DNA of 64,000 bases from Paenibacillus sp. J23TS9 (GCF_018403225.1 NZ_BOSG01000005.1:248001-312000), one strand, 5' to 3'. Positions 22,988-31,326 are shown, numbered from the stretch's first letter. Notes: generated from the letters alone by a model not told the origin. Translations and numbers: made by a program.

Positions 22988-23966
22988 AAATAAACGTATA
23001 TTGGTGACCGGGGGCACCGGCTCATGGGGGTACGAGTTGATCGCCCAGCTGCTGGGGCTAAAGCCGAAGGAAGTTGTTGTCTATTCACGCAATGAATCTT
23101 CTCAGGTGGCCATGAGCCGGGAGTTTGAAGACAGACATCTGAGCTTCCGGATCGGAGATATCCGAGACAAGGATGCGCTGGTTACGGCATGTCAGGGCAT
23201 AGACTATGTATTTCATCTTGCAGCGCTGAAGCATGTACCGGTTTGTGAGGATCAGCCTTACGAAGCGCTCAAAACCAACGTAATCGGCACTCAGAATGTC
23301 ATTGAGGCATCCATTGAGAACAAGGTAAAGAAGGTATTTTATATATCTACCGACAAAGCGGCAAATCCATCCAATTTCTACGGTATGACTAAAGCCATCG
23401 GAGAAAAGCTTATCGTTTATGCAAATCTTCTGAATAGTGAAACCCGGTTTGTCACAGTTCGAGGCGGCAATGTGCTTGGTACCAATGGCAGCGTAGTTCA
23501 TGTGTTTAAGGATCAGATTCGGGTCAAAGGGCAGGTTTCGATTACGGATATGGAGATGACCCGCTTCTTCCTGACGCTTCGGGATGCGATCAAGCTGTTG
23601 TTCAAGGCCGCTGAAGAGAGTTATGGCGGTGAAATATTCGTTATGACGATGCCTGCCTGCAGAATTGTCGATATGGCGGAAGTGCTGATCGAGGACTCCG
23701 GCAAAGAGAATGTGGAGATTATAGAATCCGGCATCCGGCCAGGAGAGAAGATTCATGAGATTCTGATGAGCGATTATGAGAGCCTGACGACGGTAGTGTA
23801 TGACGAGGAATATCTCGTGATCCTGCCGACTCTTCATATGCCTGAGCTGAAGGAACGCTATAGTCACTGCCGAGCCGTATCGTTCAGCAGCTTTAGCTCG
23901 AATTACCATCTGATGAACAAAGAGGAGATCAGAGACATTCTCCAACGCGGGGGGTTCCTGCAATGA
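22980..23966 (+). CDS. UDP-GlcNAc 4,6-dehydratase/5-epimerase (FnlA/CapE/WbvB-like)
   Basis: This 328-residue short-chain dehydrogenase would convert UDP-GlcNAc to UDP-2-acetamido-2,6-dideoxy-L-arabino-hexos-4-ulose. GGTGSWG (about 11-17) binds NAD(P); LAALKHVPVCEDQPYEA is characteristic of the inverting dehydratases, and FYGMTKAIGEK gives the catalytic Tyr-x-x-x-Lys near residue 134. RPGEKIHE near the end is also typical. ATG 22980 is chosen (GGAGGGAAA upstream), 15 bases inside a longer reading frame. It overlaps both neighbours, so the three sugar genes are tightly coupled. Confidence 0.88.
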   Translation: MFENKRILVTGGTGSWGYELIAQLLGLKPKEVVVYSRNESSQVAMSREFEDRHLSFRIGDIRDKDALVTACQGIDYVFHLAALKHVPVCEDQPYEALKTNVIGTQNVIEASIENKVKKVFYISTDKAANPSNFYGMTKAIGEKLIVYANLLNSETRFVTVRGGNVLGTNGSVVHVFKDQIRVKGQVSITDMEMTRFFLTLRDAIKLLFKAAEESYGGEIFVMTMPACRIVDMAEVLIEDSGKENVEIIESGIRPGEKIHEILMSDYESLTTVVYDEEYLVILPTLHMPELKERYSHCRAVSFSSFSSNYHLMNKEEIRDILQRGGFLQ

Positions 23967-24811
23967 AGCTGCTAATTCTGGGAGGAAACGGGATGGCAGG
24001 GCATATGCTGGTCGATTATTTTAAGCGTCAGGGAAAGCATCAGGTATTCTATACAACCCGGGATCAACACAGCCCCGGGGGGCTTTTTCTTGACGCTTCT
24101 GAATCATGCATGGCCGACAGATTGCTGGAAATTGTCAGACCGGATATTGTGATCAATGCCATCGGTGTTTTGAATCATTATGCGGAAGAAGACCGAATCA
24201 ATGCTTATCATATCAATGGCTTCCTGCCCCATAGACTGAAACGGACCGCTGATGTGCTTGGAATCCGTCTGATTCATATCAGTACCGATTGTGTGTTTGA
24301 AGGGACGCGGGGCAGCTACGAAGAGGATGATACACCGGATGGAACCAGCGCTTATGCCATGACTAAAGCGCTTGGTGAAGTCCGTGCACCAGGACATCTG
24401 ACTATACGCACATCCATTATCGGACCGGAAATCCGAAGTCATGGCATCGGGCTTATGCATTGGTTTATGTCCCAGAAAGGGATCGTTACCGGTTACCGTA
24501 ATGTCCTTTGGAATGGAGTGACGACGCTGGAGCTGGCCAAAGCTATCGATCAATTAATGATTTCACCGGTTTCCGGATTGATACATCTTGCCCATCCCAT
24601 TCCGATAAGTAAGCATGACCTGCTGCTGCTTTTTCAGGAGATATGGAATATACGTGGAGTAACCGTGATGCCTGCTGAGCAGCCGGTGCAGGACCGGACA
24701 TTGGTATCTACCCGAACAGACATTGACTATTCCGTTCCTCATTACCGAGACATGCTGAAGGAGTTGGAGAGATGGATGAACGAGCTTCCTTCCGCAAGCG
24801 TGTCGTACTGA
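23963..24811 (+). CDS. RmlD-like nucleotide-sugar 4-ketoreductase (WbvR-like)
   Basis: This 282-residue SDR enzyme has GGNGMAGHM (about 7-15), ISTDCVFEG (about 108-116) and the YAMTK catalytic motif near 131. It belongs to the RmlD family and lacks the C-terminal cupin domain and the ~370-residue length of CapF/FnlB. That favours a WbvR-like role, reducing the 4-keto intermediate to UDP-L-RhaNAc, which the 2-epimerase would turn into UDP-L-QuiNAc. The start overlaps the previous stop (ATGA). The product stereochemistry is inferred and cannot be proven from sequence. Confidence 0.83.
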   Translation: MKLLILGGNGMAGHMLVDYFKRQGKHQVFYTTRDQHSPGGLFLDASESCMADRLLEIVRPDIVINAIGVLNHYAEEDRINAYHINGFLPHRLKRTADVLGIRLIHISTDCVFEGTRGSYEEDDTPDGTSAYAMTKALGEVRAPGHLTIRTSIIGPEIRSHGIGLMHWFMSQKGIVTGYRNVLWNGVTTLELAKAIDQLMISPVSGLIHLAHPIPISKHDLLLLFQEIWNIRGVTVMPAEQPVQDRTLVSTRTDIDYSVPHYRDMLKELERWMNELPSASVSY

Positions 24812-25704
24812 TTACTGGGGCTTCGGGCTTTACCGGCGGCCATGCCTGCCGGTATTTTGCCGGTAAGGGCCTGCAGGTAGCCGCCATGGTTCGGAAAATT
24901 CCTCTGGGACAGGTTCCGGAGGGGGTTACGTATTATGCTTGCGATTTATTAAACAAGCATGGGCTTGAGAAGTTGGTCCAAAGCATTGCTCCGGATTATG
25001 TGCTTCATCTTGGCGGCAAAAATTCAGTCCCGGAATCATGGGAGAATCCACTCCTGTATATGGAAACCAATGTACTTCCGACTATTTATCTCCTGAATTC
25101 ACTGCGCTCGCTTCCATCCTGCAGAATTGTTATCGCCGGCTCCATGGCAGTGTTCCCGCTTGAACCTCCTTTTCAGCCTCCACATCCATACAGCCTCAGT
25201 AAGAGCCTGCAAAAAGCCGCTGCACTATCATGGGAAGTCTTGTTTGGCCAGGCTGTAATTCTTGCTGAACCATCGAATCTCATAGGTCCGGGACCTTCAA
25301 CAGGATTTTGCGCCCTGCTCGCCCGACATATCGCAGCTTGTGAGCATGAAGGGAAAACCGCATCTTTTAAAATTTCTTCCCGGAATGCCCGGCGTGATTT
25401 TCTGGATGTGAGGGATGCGGTAAAAGCATATGATCTTTTACTGAAGAAGGGAACGCCGGGACATACCGTTACGATCAGTTCAGGAACCCAGCATACACTG
25501 GAGAAAATAGCGCTCAGTATGATGAATATTGCCGGCAGCAAGGCACCGCTGGAATGGGGGGATGAGCCGGATTCGTCTGTTCCGCTCGAACTCCAGTCAC
25601 AAGGACAAGGAATGGCGGAGCTCGGATGGAAGCCGGAAATACCGCTTGAGACTTCGCTCCATGATGTTTTGCAGCATTTTCATAAGCGGGAAGGAGGGGC
25701 ATGA
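24772..25704 (+). CDS. NAD-dependent epimerase/dehydratase (RMD/GMD-like SDR)
   Basis: This 310-residue extended SDR has GASGFTGGH (about 16-24), LHLGGKNSVPESWENP and the YSLSK catalytic motif near 141. The layout resembles GDP-6-deoxy-mannose reductases and dehydratases. It could reduce or epimerise another nucleotide sugar of the pathway. The start lies 40 bp inside the previous gene, an unusually long overlap, but ATG 24772 has a good site (AAGGAGTTGGAGAG) and no better in-frame start is visible. The stop overlaps the next start. Its substrate cannot be assigned from sequence. Confidence 0.8.
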   Translation: MDERASFRKRVVLITGASGFTGGHACRYFAGKGLQVAAMVRKIPLGQVPEGVTYYACDLLNKHGLEKLVQSIAPDYVLHLGGKNSVPESWENPLLYMETNVLPTIYLLNSLRSLPSCRIVIAGSMAVFPLEPPFQPPHPYSLSKSLQKAAALSWEVLFGQAVILAEPSNLIGPGPSTGFCALLARHIAACEHEGKTASFKISSRNARRDFLDVRDAVKAYDLLLKKGTPGHTVTISSGTQHTLEKIALSMMNIAGSKAPLEWGDEPDSSVPLELQSQGQGMAELGWKPEIPLETSLHDVLQHFHKREGGA

Positions 25705-26423
25705 TGAGACCGCTGGTGACCATTATTATTCCTTTTTATAATGACCCTTACGTAGATCAGGCGGTGCAGAGTGCTTTGTCACAGAGCTACGCTCCTTTGG
25801 AAATCATCGTGGTGGACGACGGATCTACCAGCTATGCAGACAGGCTGGCTCCCTTTCGCTCTCATATCTATTATTTGGGCAAGGGAAATGGCGGAACCGC
25901 GAGTGCGCTGAACCACGGTATACGGTATGCATCAGGGGAATATATTGCCTGGCTTAGCTCCGATGATCTGTTTTATCCGGAGAAAATAAGCCATCAGGTC
26001 CAGTTTATGATGCAGCAAGGCGCTTTTATATCACATACTAATTTCAATGTTATAGACAGGTTCAGCCAAATCACCTCCTTTAGAGCAGGATGCTCCTTTT
26101 CGAATATACTGGATTTCTACCGGATTTTTATGAATGGCAATCCGGTCAACGGCTGCACGGTGATGATGAAAAAGGAATTGTTTTGCCACGTCGGTCTTTT
26201 TGACGAAAACTTGCCGTATACACATGATTTGGATTTCTGGAGAAGGGTGATCCAGGCTGGGTTTCCTCTTCCGTTTCTGGATGAACCGCTGGTAGGTTAC
26301 CGCCAGCATGAGGCTATGGGGACGATCCGCCACAAGGCGGTGATTGAGCAGGAGTATGCCGTGACGCTTGGAAATGTGCGCAGTTCACTGGGACCGCTGA
26401 TATCTATAATGGAACGATCTTGA
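25701..26423 (+). CDS. GT2-family glycosyltransferase
   Basis: This 240-residue GT-A enzyme has VTIIIPFYND (about 6-15), EIIVVDDGST, WLSSDDLF as metal-binding region (about 88-95) and LPYTHDLDFWRR (about 175-186) as probable catalytic-base region. It lacks the basic or GY tags. Start ATG overlaps the previous stop (ATGA), so it is the last gene of the coupled sugar block. A gap of 85 bases then leads to a strongly translated small surface protein. Confidence 0.87.
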   Translation: MMRPLVTIIIPFYNDPYVDQAVQSALSQSYAPLEIIVVDDGSTSYADRLAPFRSHIYYLGKGNGGTASALNHGIRYASGEYIAWLSSDDLFYPEKISHQVQFMMQQGAFISHTNFNVIDRFSQITSFRAGCSFSNILDFYRIFMNGNPVNGCTVMMKKELFCHVGLFDENLPYTHDLDFWRRVIQAGFPLPFLDEPLVGYRQHEAMGTIRHKAVIEQEYAVTLGNVRSSLGPLISIMERS

Positions 26424-26508
26424 ACACTTTTGGATGGCAGCCCTTACAGTTCGTCCACGCGAACGTTGAAAGAATAGCATAGTTATAGTATGAAAGGAGG
26501 GAAAAACA

Positions 26509-26946
26509 ATGCCAAATGTTTTGGTTGACAGTCAAATTTCTCAAAACGTCTCTACTGCAGGTGCTGTTGCCATTCCTGCAAGCACCACGCCGGCTTTGTT
26601 TGGATCTTTGGGTCTGAATACCGCTGCCGCTGGTCCGAATCTTTCCGTGCATTTTTCGGCTACGGTTACGCTGAGTGCGGTTGTTGCTGTCCTTGTTCCG
26701 ATTACAATCACGATCGTTAGAGTTGTCAGCGGTGTATCCTTCCCCATCTATACTGCAACAGAAACTCTTCCGGTAGGGACACTGCTGCTTACGACCGATG
26801 CCTTTACGATATCCGGGGTGGATTTGCTTACGACTAATCCCGAATTCGTTGTCTATCAGGCCTTTATCAGCATTCCGGAAGGACTTGCGGTAGTTCCTAC
26901 GCGGGTAGGACCGGAGAGCTTCCAGGCAGTGGCTTTCTCAGACTAA
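26509..26946 (+). CDS. Small hydrophobic, lysine-free putative spore-surface protein
   Basis: I cannot assign a named family. The 145-residue protein is rich in Ala, Val, Thr and Ser and contains no Lys or Cys and only two Arg, very unlike its basic neighbours. Alternating hydrophobic stretches (VTLSAVVAVLVPITITIVRV, about 54-73) suggest a beta-sandwich, as in exosporium or crust proteins such as the BclA C-terminal or ExsF-type domains. No cleavable signal is evident. A very strong ribosome site (GAAAGGAGGGAAAAAC) and its own terminator suggest high expression as a structural protein. Confidence 0.7.
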   Translation: MPNVLVDSQISQNVSTAGAVAIPASTTPALFGSLGLNTAAAGPNLSVHFSATVTLSAVVAVLVPITITIVRVVSGVSFPIYTATETLPVGTLLLTTDAFTISGVDLLTTNPEFVVYQAFISIPEGLAVVPTRVGPESFQAVAFSD

Positions 26947-26984
26947 TATTATAGGATGATTTATGGCTGGTTTTTTCAGCCTCG

Positions 26985-27010
26985 GGCACCGGTTTCCGGT
27001 GCCTTTTTTT
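26985..27010 (+). terminator. Rho-independent terminator
   Basis: Stem GGCACCGG / CCGGTGCC with a TTT loop (26985-27003) is followed by seven T bases. Confidence 0.95.
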
Positions 27011-27102
27011 AATTCTAGGCATATAACACCAGCGGAGCTTAGTCGATAGACGTTTTTTTATGGTTGATGGGTTCAATAGTCGGGTCGGAACTGGATTTTT
27101 AT

Positions 27103-27117
27103 CAATATAGTATATTG
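27103..27117 (+). promoter_or_regulatory. Perfect 15-bp palindrome CAATATA-G-TATATTG
   Basis: Two 7-base arms around a single G lie 63 bases upstream of the ATG of the next transferase gene, between its terminator-bounded left edge and the start. It could be an operator or the leader of a promoter. A similar but imperfect AATATATTG string is at 20391-20399, upstream of another transferase. Confidence 0.4.
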
Positions 27118-27180
27118 TCCGCTAATGATGGATTACCCTTAATGAATCCGGCCCTGCCGGACCCATGGAAAGGAGAAGGC

Positions 27181-28401
27181 ATGAAGATATTACTGGCAAC
27201 CTACTGGCTGATTCCCCATGTCGGCGGGGTATGGAAATATATGCTGCAGATTCAGCAACGGCTCGAAGCGATGGGACATCAGGTTGATCTGCTCGGCAAC
27301 AGCCCGGATTACTCCAAATTCCATATCATCAACCGAGGCCAGGAACTGCACAAGACGGCCCTGCGGCCTTTATTATCTGCAAAGCTGTCGGCAGCCCATA
27401 CTCCACTACTACACCGCGATTCGATTATTAATTTCTATGAAGAAGACCGCTACAATATGGAGTTGTCTGCTGCCTATTTTGGTCTGGGGCAATATGATGT
27501 TATTCATACACAGGATATTTTTGCTGCGAGAGCACTGAGCCGTGTGAAGCCTGCGCATGTCCCGCTGGTCGTTCAGGTTCATGGTTCCGTCAGTGGTGAG
27601 CTGCATAATCACTTTCGGCTGAATCCGCAGCTTGGTATTCAGGATCATTCGCCCGCATGGAAATATTTTAACTCGATTGAGTATTATGGCGCTTCTTCAG
27701 GACAGCTGACGATCACCTCCACCGAGTGGCAGAAAAATGAGCTCGTGCATGACTTCGGCGTGCCGGAGCAGCGGATTGAAGTCTTTCAGTACGGACTGGA
27801 TGCCATCCCGTTCTGGCAAAGCGCGCAGCTGGGAACCGATATCCAAAAGCCCCCAGGCAAAAAGGTCATTATTTTCCCCGCCAGACTTGCCTTTGTTAAA
27901 GGGATCGACGTGCTGATTTCCGCGCTTGGGATGCTAAAATATATGCGGAATGACTGGGTGTGCTGGATTGTGGGAGAAGGGGAAAAGCATGAAGAACTGC
28001 AGCAGCAGACGGCAGGCCTTTCCTTGCAGGACGATGTGATTTTCATGGGTGAACGGCGCGATATCCCGGCATTGCTGATGCAATCTGATATTTTTGTGCA
28101 TTCCTGTATTCAGGATAACCAGCCATTCTCGGTCATGGAAGCGCAAATTGCCGGACTGCCTGCATGTGTCTCGAATGCCGGAGGGCTGCCAGAGATGGTT
28201 GAGCATAACGTAACGGGATTGGTCTCGCCGGTAAAGGATCCGCTGACACTTGCGCAGCATCTCAATTTGCTCCTCGAAAATAATGAATACCGGCTTATGC
28301 TAGGACAAAATGCGGCTCAGTGGGCGAAGGAGCACTGGTCCATGGATCAAATGATTGCAAGGCTTCTGAATGCGTATGGAAGGGCGGCGTCAAGCCTATA
28401 A
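27181..28401 (+). CDS. GT4-family glycosyltransferase
   Basis: This 406-residue GT-B enzyme starts MKILLATYWLIPHVGGVWK, with the glycine-rich acceptor loop of the family. The donor domain begins at IFPARLAFVKGIDVL (about 222-236), and the EX7E-like region is SCIQDNQPFSVMEAQIAG (about 303-320), followed by NAGGLPEMVEHNVTG. The first Glu of the motif is replaced by an IQDNQ-type segment, seen in some GT4 members. A longer frame to 27064 exists, but AAAGGAGAAGG directly before ATG 27181 decides the start. It begins a new operon. Confidence 0.88.
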   Translation: MKILLATYWLIPHVGGVWKYMLQIQQRLEAMGHQVDLLGNSPDYSKFHIINRGQELHKTALRPLLSAKLSAAHTPLLHRDSIINFYEEDRYNMELSAAYFGLGQYDVIHTQDIFAARALSRVKPAHVPLVVQVHGSVSGELHNHFRLNPQLGIQDHSPAWKYFNSIEYYGASSGQLTITSTEWQKNELVHDFGVPEQRIEVFQYGLDAIPFWQSAQLGTDIQKPPGKKVIIFPARLAFVKGIDVLISALGMLKYMRNDWVCWIVGEGEKHEELQQQTAGLSLQDDVIFMGERRDIPALLMQSDIFVHSCIQDNQPFSVMEAQIAGLPACVSNAGGLPEMVEHNVTGLVSPVKDPLTLAQHLNLLLENNEYRLMLGQNAAQWAKEHWSMDQMIARLLNAYGRAASSL

Positions 28402-28433
28402 ATTTAGCATGAGAGATGAAAGGAGGATGAGCC

Positions 28434-28601
28434 GTGCCAGGAGATCCATATATGGTCATCGGAGATTTGTATAACCGGATCTTTGCAGTGCAGTCATCAC
28501 ATATCGGTGTGCTGGTAGACTATGCAGTCTGGAACCGGATTTTTGAACAATTACCCCCGAATTATACCCTTCCTGATATGGAAGTTTTGACTTTTGATTG
28601 A
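28434..28601 (+). CDS. Small 55-residue protein, unknown
   Basis: GTG 28434 follows AAAGGAGG with 7 bases spacing and opens a 55-codon frame: MPGDPYMVIGDLYNRIF... ending PDMEVLTFD. It shows an internal echo (DLYNRIF and AVWNRIF). No domain recognised. It is 32 bases after the GT4 gene and just before a terminator, so it is probably cotranscribed. The good ribosome site and balanced composition support a real gene, but its length leaves doubt. Confidence 0.6.
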   Translation: MPGDPYMVIGDLYNRIFAVQSSHIGVLVDYAVWNRIFEQLPPNYTLPDMEVLTFD

Positions 28602-28612
28602 TCATAATCGTG

Positions 28613-28666
28613 AAAAAAAGGGGGCCGCCTGTAAGCAGGATATCTGCTTTATGGGCTGGCCCCTTT
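28613..28666 (-). terminator. Terminator between convergent genes
   Basis: A long imperfect hairpin (AAGGGGGCC ... GGCCCCTTT, with an inner GCCTGTAAGCAG/CTGCTTTATGGGC pairing) is followed on the minus strand by seven T bases, ending the 28674-29303 gene. It may also act on the plus strand, with a weaker T tract. Confidence 0.8.
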
Positions 28667-28673
28667 GGTTAAG

Positions 28674-29303
28674 TTAATCTTCGTTTAGATGAATCCCGTT
28701 AAAAATGTCAGTCCAGAGATGATCATTCCCATCCCATTTCTCGTCGTTGGGCAATTGAATAGAGCAAATCTTTTCAAGCGGCCAGTCTGTCTCCACCACG
28801 TTTGGTACAGCGGTGTGATTGATAAGCAGGACTTTGAAATCATGCGCCACAAGGCCAGATAAGACGGTCTGAAGCTCCTGTGCATGCTCGAAGGACCCTT
28901 CGGTCCGGATAAAAAGGATGTTGCGGCTGTAAGCCATTTTCTCCATAAAGCGCTGTACACGGCGGTCATATTTTGCCTTTACTTCCGGGTATGCGGCGAG
29001 ATAGGGAGGAAAGTTGTTGTGCGTAAAAAAATCATGATTCGAGAGGAAATCATAGTTGGTTTCTCTGACCAGATAAAGCTGGTCACTGATCCGTTTTTCT
29101 ACGACCAGATTGTTGTACTCCATAAAATTGGCAAAATGGTTCCGCAGCAGGCGATTCACGTCAGCCAAATTGTAAGTAGCCATCCAATCAAGCGGGCCGG
29201 CATAGGGGCGCAGATCTAACTTCTCAAGCTGCATGGAAGCCAGACATAAATCTCCAAGGCTGAAAATGGCATCATAGGTCCCTTTGAGATCAGCTATCCG
29301 CAT
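28674..29303 (-). CDS. DUF1796-family putative cysteine peptidase
   Basis: This ~209-residue protein begins MRIADLKGTYDAIFSLGD; FSLGDLCLASMQLEKLDLRP contains the conserved Cys, and GPLDWM follows. These match my memory of the DUF1796 family, annotated as putative papain-like cysteine peptidases. A conserved HDFFTHN stretch (about 91-97) could carry the catalytic His. Start ATG 29303 is preferred over a longer frame to 29441 because AAGGAAGGA lies 8 bases upstream. It is the only minus-strand gene inside this part of the glycosylation locus. A role in processing surface proteins is possible but unproven. Confidence 0.75.
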   Translation of the reverse strand: MRIADLKGTYDAIFSLGDLCLASMQLEKLDLRPYAGPLDWMATYNLADVNRLLRNHFANFMEYNNLVVEKRISDQLYLVRETNYDFLSNHDFFTHNNFPPYLAAYPEVKAKYDRRVQRFMEKMAYSRNILFIRTEGSFEHAQELQTVLSGLVAHDFKVLLINHTAVPNVVETDWPLEKICSIQLPNDEKWDGNDHLWTDIFNGIHLNED

Positions 29304-29436
29304 GTTTGAGTCCTTCCTTTCATAGGCGAATTTTGAATTCTTCACTCTATAGTAAATGCGCTTTGCTCCAAGTTCGCCTGTATGCTCGTTTACTCCTGTC
29401 TGATATTTAGGTGAGCGGCTAAAGCCATACGCCCGT

Positions 29437-29463
29437 ACCATTGGCCGGGAAAATCATACGATG
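29437..29463 (+). promoter_or_regulatory. Weak sigma-K-like promoter
   Basis: AC (29437-29438), a 16-base spacer and CATACGATG (29455-29463; consensus CATANNNTA) lie 31 bases before the next start codon. Confidence 0.35.
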
Positions 29464-29493
29464 GGATATGACTAGATTTCAGGAGGATGGGTT

Positions 29494-29829
29494 ATGTCCA
29501 TATTACGACTCGAATCAGCGCCCTTTTCCCCAATTGATTGCCGTTATATTGAATCCTGTGATATTGAGGTAACCAACGGCGGAACTGAAGGCTTTGAGAT
29601 GCTCGTTCACGGCTATGGCAATCAGGGGCTTTTTTATGTACAGCTAATTCATGTAAGTCCGGGCAGTACCGTACCCTTATATGATATTTTGACGGGATAT
29701 CTGCCTTTTCAGCTTGTACTGGTAACGAATGTGAACCATTACGACCATACCTGGGTTACCGTAAGAGTCCGCGATCATGGCAATTTAATTGCTTTATATA
29801 CGCAGGAGGATACCATCCGTACGTTATAA
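29494..29829 (+). CDS. Small beta-rich protein, unknown
   Basis: This 111-residue protein has no lysine; alternating hydrophobic residues suggest mostly beta strands (GLFYVQLIHVSPGSTVPLYD, about 47-66). No known domain recognised. Ribosome site CAGGAGGATGGGTT is strong. It is followed after 19 bases by a GT4 transferase and probably shares its transcript. Its size, composition and context resemble the 145-residue protein at 26509 and the 128-residue one at 30925, so a spore-surface role is plausible. Confidence 0.7.
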   Translation: MSILRLESAPFSPIDCRYIESCDIEVTNGGTEGFEMLVHGYGNQGLFYVQLIHVSPGSTVPLYDILTGYLPFQLVLVTNVNHYDHTWVTVRVRDHGNLIALYTQEDTIRTL

Positions 29830-29848
29830 ACGGGGGGAGGGATATGAC

Positions 29849-30910
29849 ATGAATGTATTGTTTGTGTTCTATGTACCTAGCGGCGGTATGGATACGCTGA
29901 ATCGGCTGCGGTGCAAGGCTCTGAAAAAATACGGAATTCATGCTTCCTGCCTCTACTACTTTTGGGGGGCGGGAGTGCAAAACAATGATGAAGTTCCGAT
30001 GTATATCACCAATAATGATGATGAAATTCGCGGCATACTAACTTCCGGAAACTATGATGTGATTGTAGTTACAACGGATCATACCAGTTTTCCGAGATTC
30101 AGAGAGCTTGGCTATACAGGTAAGCTGGTGCTGGAAATTCAGGGTTATGGTCCAAAAGAAAATGCCAGAAAGCAGCTGATTGAAGCACTGCCTTATGTGA
30201 ACAGATACGCCGATGCATTACTTAATCCCTGCACGCCGCATATTGCTGCATTGTTCCGGGAATTGTTTCCCCATATTCCCCAGTTTCATTTTCCAAACTG
30301 CTTTGATTCCGAAGCCTTCACGTATCGGCCAGCAGCCAAACCGGAGCATCCTGTTATCGCCTGGCTTGGGCGGATGGAGGATAATAAAAACTGGAGGGAG
30401 TTTCTTCATATCGGCCACCAGCTCTCCTACTATATTCCTGATGTGAGCCTGTGGATGTTTGAAGATCCCAATCTGTCCGATCCCCATGAACGTGAGCAGT
30501 TTGAGCAGATGGTCCATAATTTGGGGCTTCGTTCGCGTCTGACTCTCCGTTCGAATGTGGCCAATGCCCAGATGCAGTATTTATTTTCGTCTATTGGCGA
30601 TTCGGGTGGGCTCATGTGCTCCACGTCCAAAGTGGAAGGAGGCCCCCTATCCGTCCTGGAGGCCATGAGCTGCAGATGCCCGGTACTCGCTACGAATTCA
30701 GATGGGGTGGCATTATTTATCCGTCATAACGACACCGGCAAGAGCTATACACTTGGCAATATCGCGCAGGCGGTACAGGAAGCACTGGATTTGATGACCA
30801 ATACCGAACACAGGGAAAACATCCGGAACAACGCTCTCAGGCTGCTGCAAACCGAGTTTAACCCCCATTTATATTGCTTAAGCTTCATACGTATGCTGAA
30901 TCAAATATAG
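29849..30910 (+). CDS. GT4-like glycosyltransferase
   Basis: This 353-residue protein starts MNVLFVFYVPSGGMDTLNR, a GT-B acceptor-domain opening. The donor half includes VIAWLGRMEDNKNW (about 168-181) and the EX7E region SKVEGGPLSVLEAMSC (about 260-275), then ATNSDGVALFI. ATG 29849 follows GGGGGGAGG. The gene sits between two small beta-rich proteins and overlaps none. It may glycosylate one of them, but the acceptor is unknown. Confidence 0.85.
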   Translation: MNVLFVFYVPSGGMDTLNRLRCKALKKYGIHASCLYYFWGAGVQNNDEVPMYITNNDDEIRGILTSGNYDVIVVTTDHTSFPRFRELGYTGKLVLEIQGYGPKENARKQLIEALPYVNRYADALLNPCTPHIAALFRELFPHIPQFHFPNCFDSEAFTYRPAAKPEHPVIAWLGRMEDNKNWREFLHIGHQLSYYIPDVSLWMFEDPNLSDPHEREQFEQMVHNLGLRSRLTLRSNVANAQMQYLFSSIGDSGGLMCSTSKVEGGPLSVLEAMSCRCPVLATNSDGVALFIRHNDTGKSYTLGNIAQAVQEALDLMTNTEHRENIRNNALRLLQTEFNPHLYCLSFIRMLNQI

Positions 30911-30924
30911 AGGAGATGGAGACG

Positions 30925-31311
30925 ATGACACTCAAGTATAAAACCAGGCAGGAAGCCGTAGCGGGTTCATTTGACTCGTTTGTAGTAGGGGCTGATGAGA
31001 TCGTGCTGACCTCCGTTACGCTGGAAGGGATTTCTGAAGGAGACCGGGTAGTTCTGGCCATTGATGCATCCTGGTTAAAACCGTTGTGTGATCTCGGGGA
31101 GCTTGAGTTCTTTTTGAGAAGGGATATGCCCGATGGACCTGCCGTGTACTGGACACTGGAAACCTGCTTTGCCAAGGCCCGCACGAGAGAAAATTACACA
31201 CTGGTCGCAGACAGCAGCATGCGTCATTTCTATTTAACCGTACGCTCCAGCGAACAGAAGGCACGTCTTGTCGCGTATGCTTTGGAAGGAAGCGTATTTA
31301 CTCCGGAATGA
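30925..31311 (+). CDS. Small protein, unknown
   Basis: This 128-residue protein has no recognised domain. It reads as a compact alpha/beta or beta protein (DEIVLTSVTLEGISEGDRVV, about 23-42) without signal peptide or membrane segment. ATG 30925 is used; ATG 30916 is an in-frame alternative and both sit behind GAGGAGATGG. It is 14 bases after the GT4 gene and ends the plus-strand cluster. Confidence 0.68.
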   Translation: MTLKYKTRQEAVAGSFDSFVVGADEIVLTSVTLEGISEGDRVVLAIDASWLKPLCDLGELEFFLRRDMPDGPAVYWTLETCFAKARTRENYTLVADSSMRHFYLTVRSSEQKARLVAYALEGSVFTPE

Positions 31312-31326
31312 CTTGTAAGACGGAAA

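Noticed and set aside
23085..23963. 292-codon minus-strand frame
   Set aside because: Antisense shadow of the 4,6-dehydratase gene, which has clear SDR motifs.
26455..26490. Sigma-K promoter before the lysine-free protein
   Set aside because: CATAGTTATA does not fit CATANNNTA and no AC lies at 16-17 bases; spacing is wrong.
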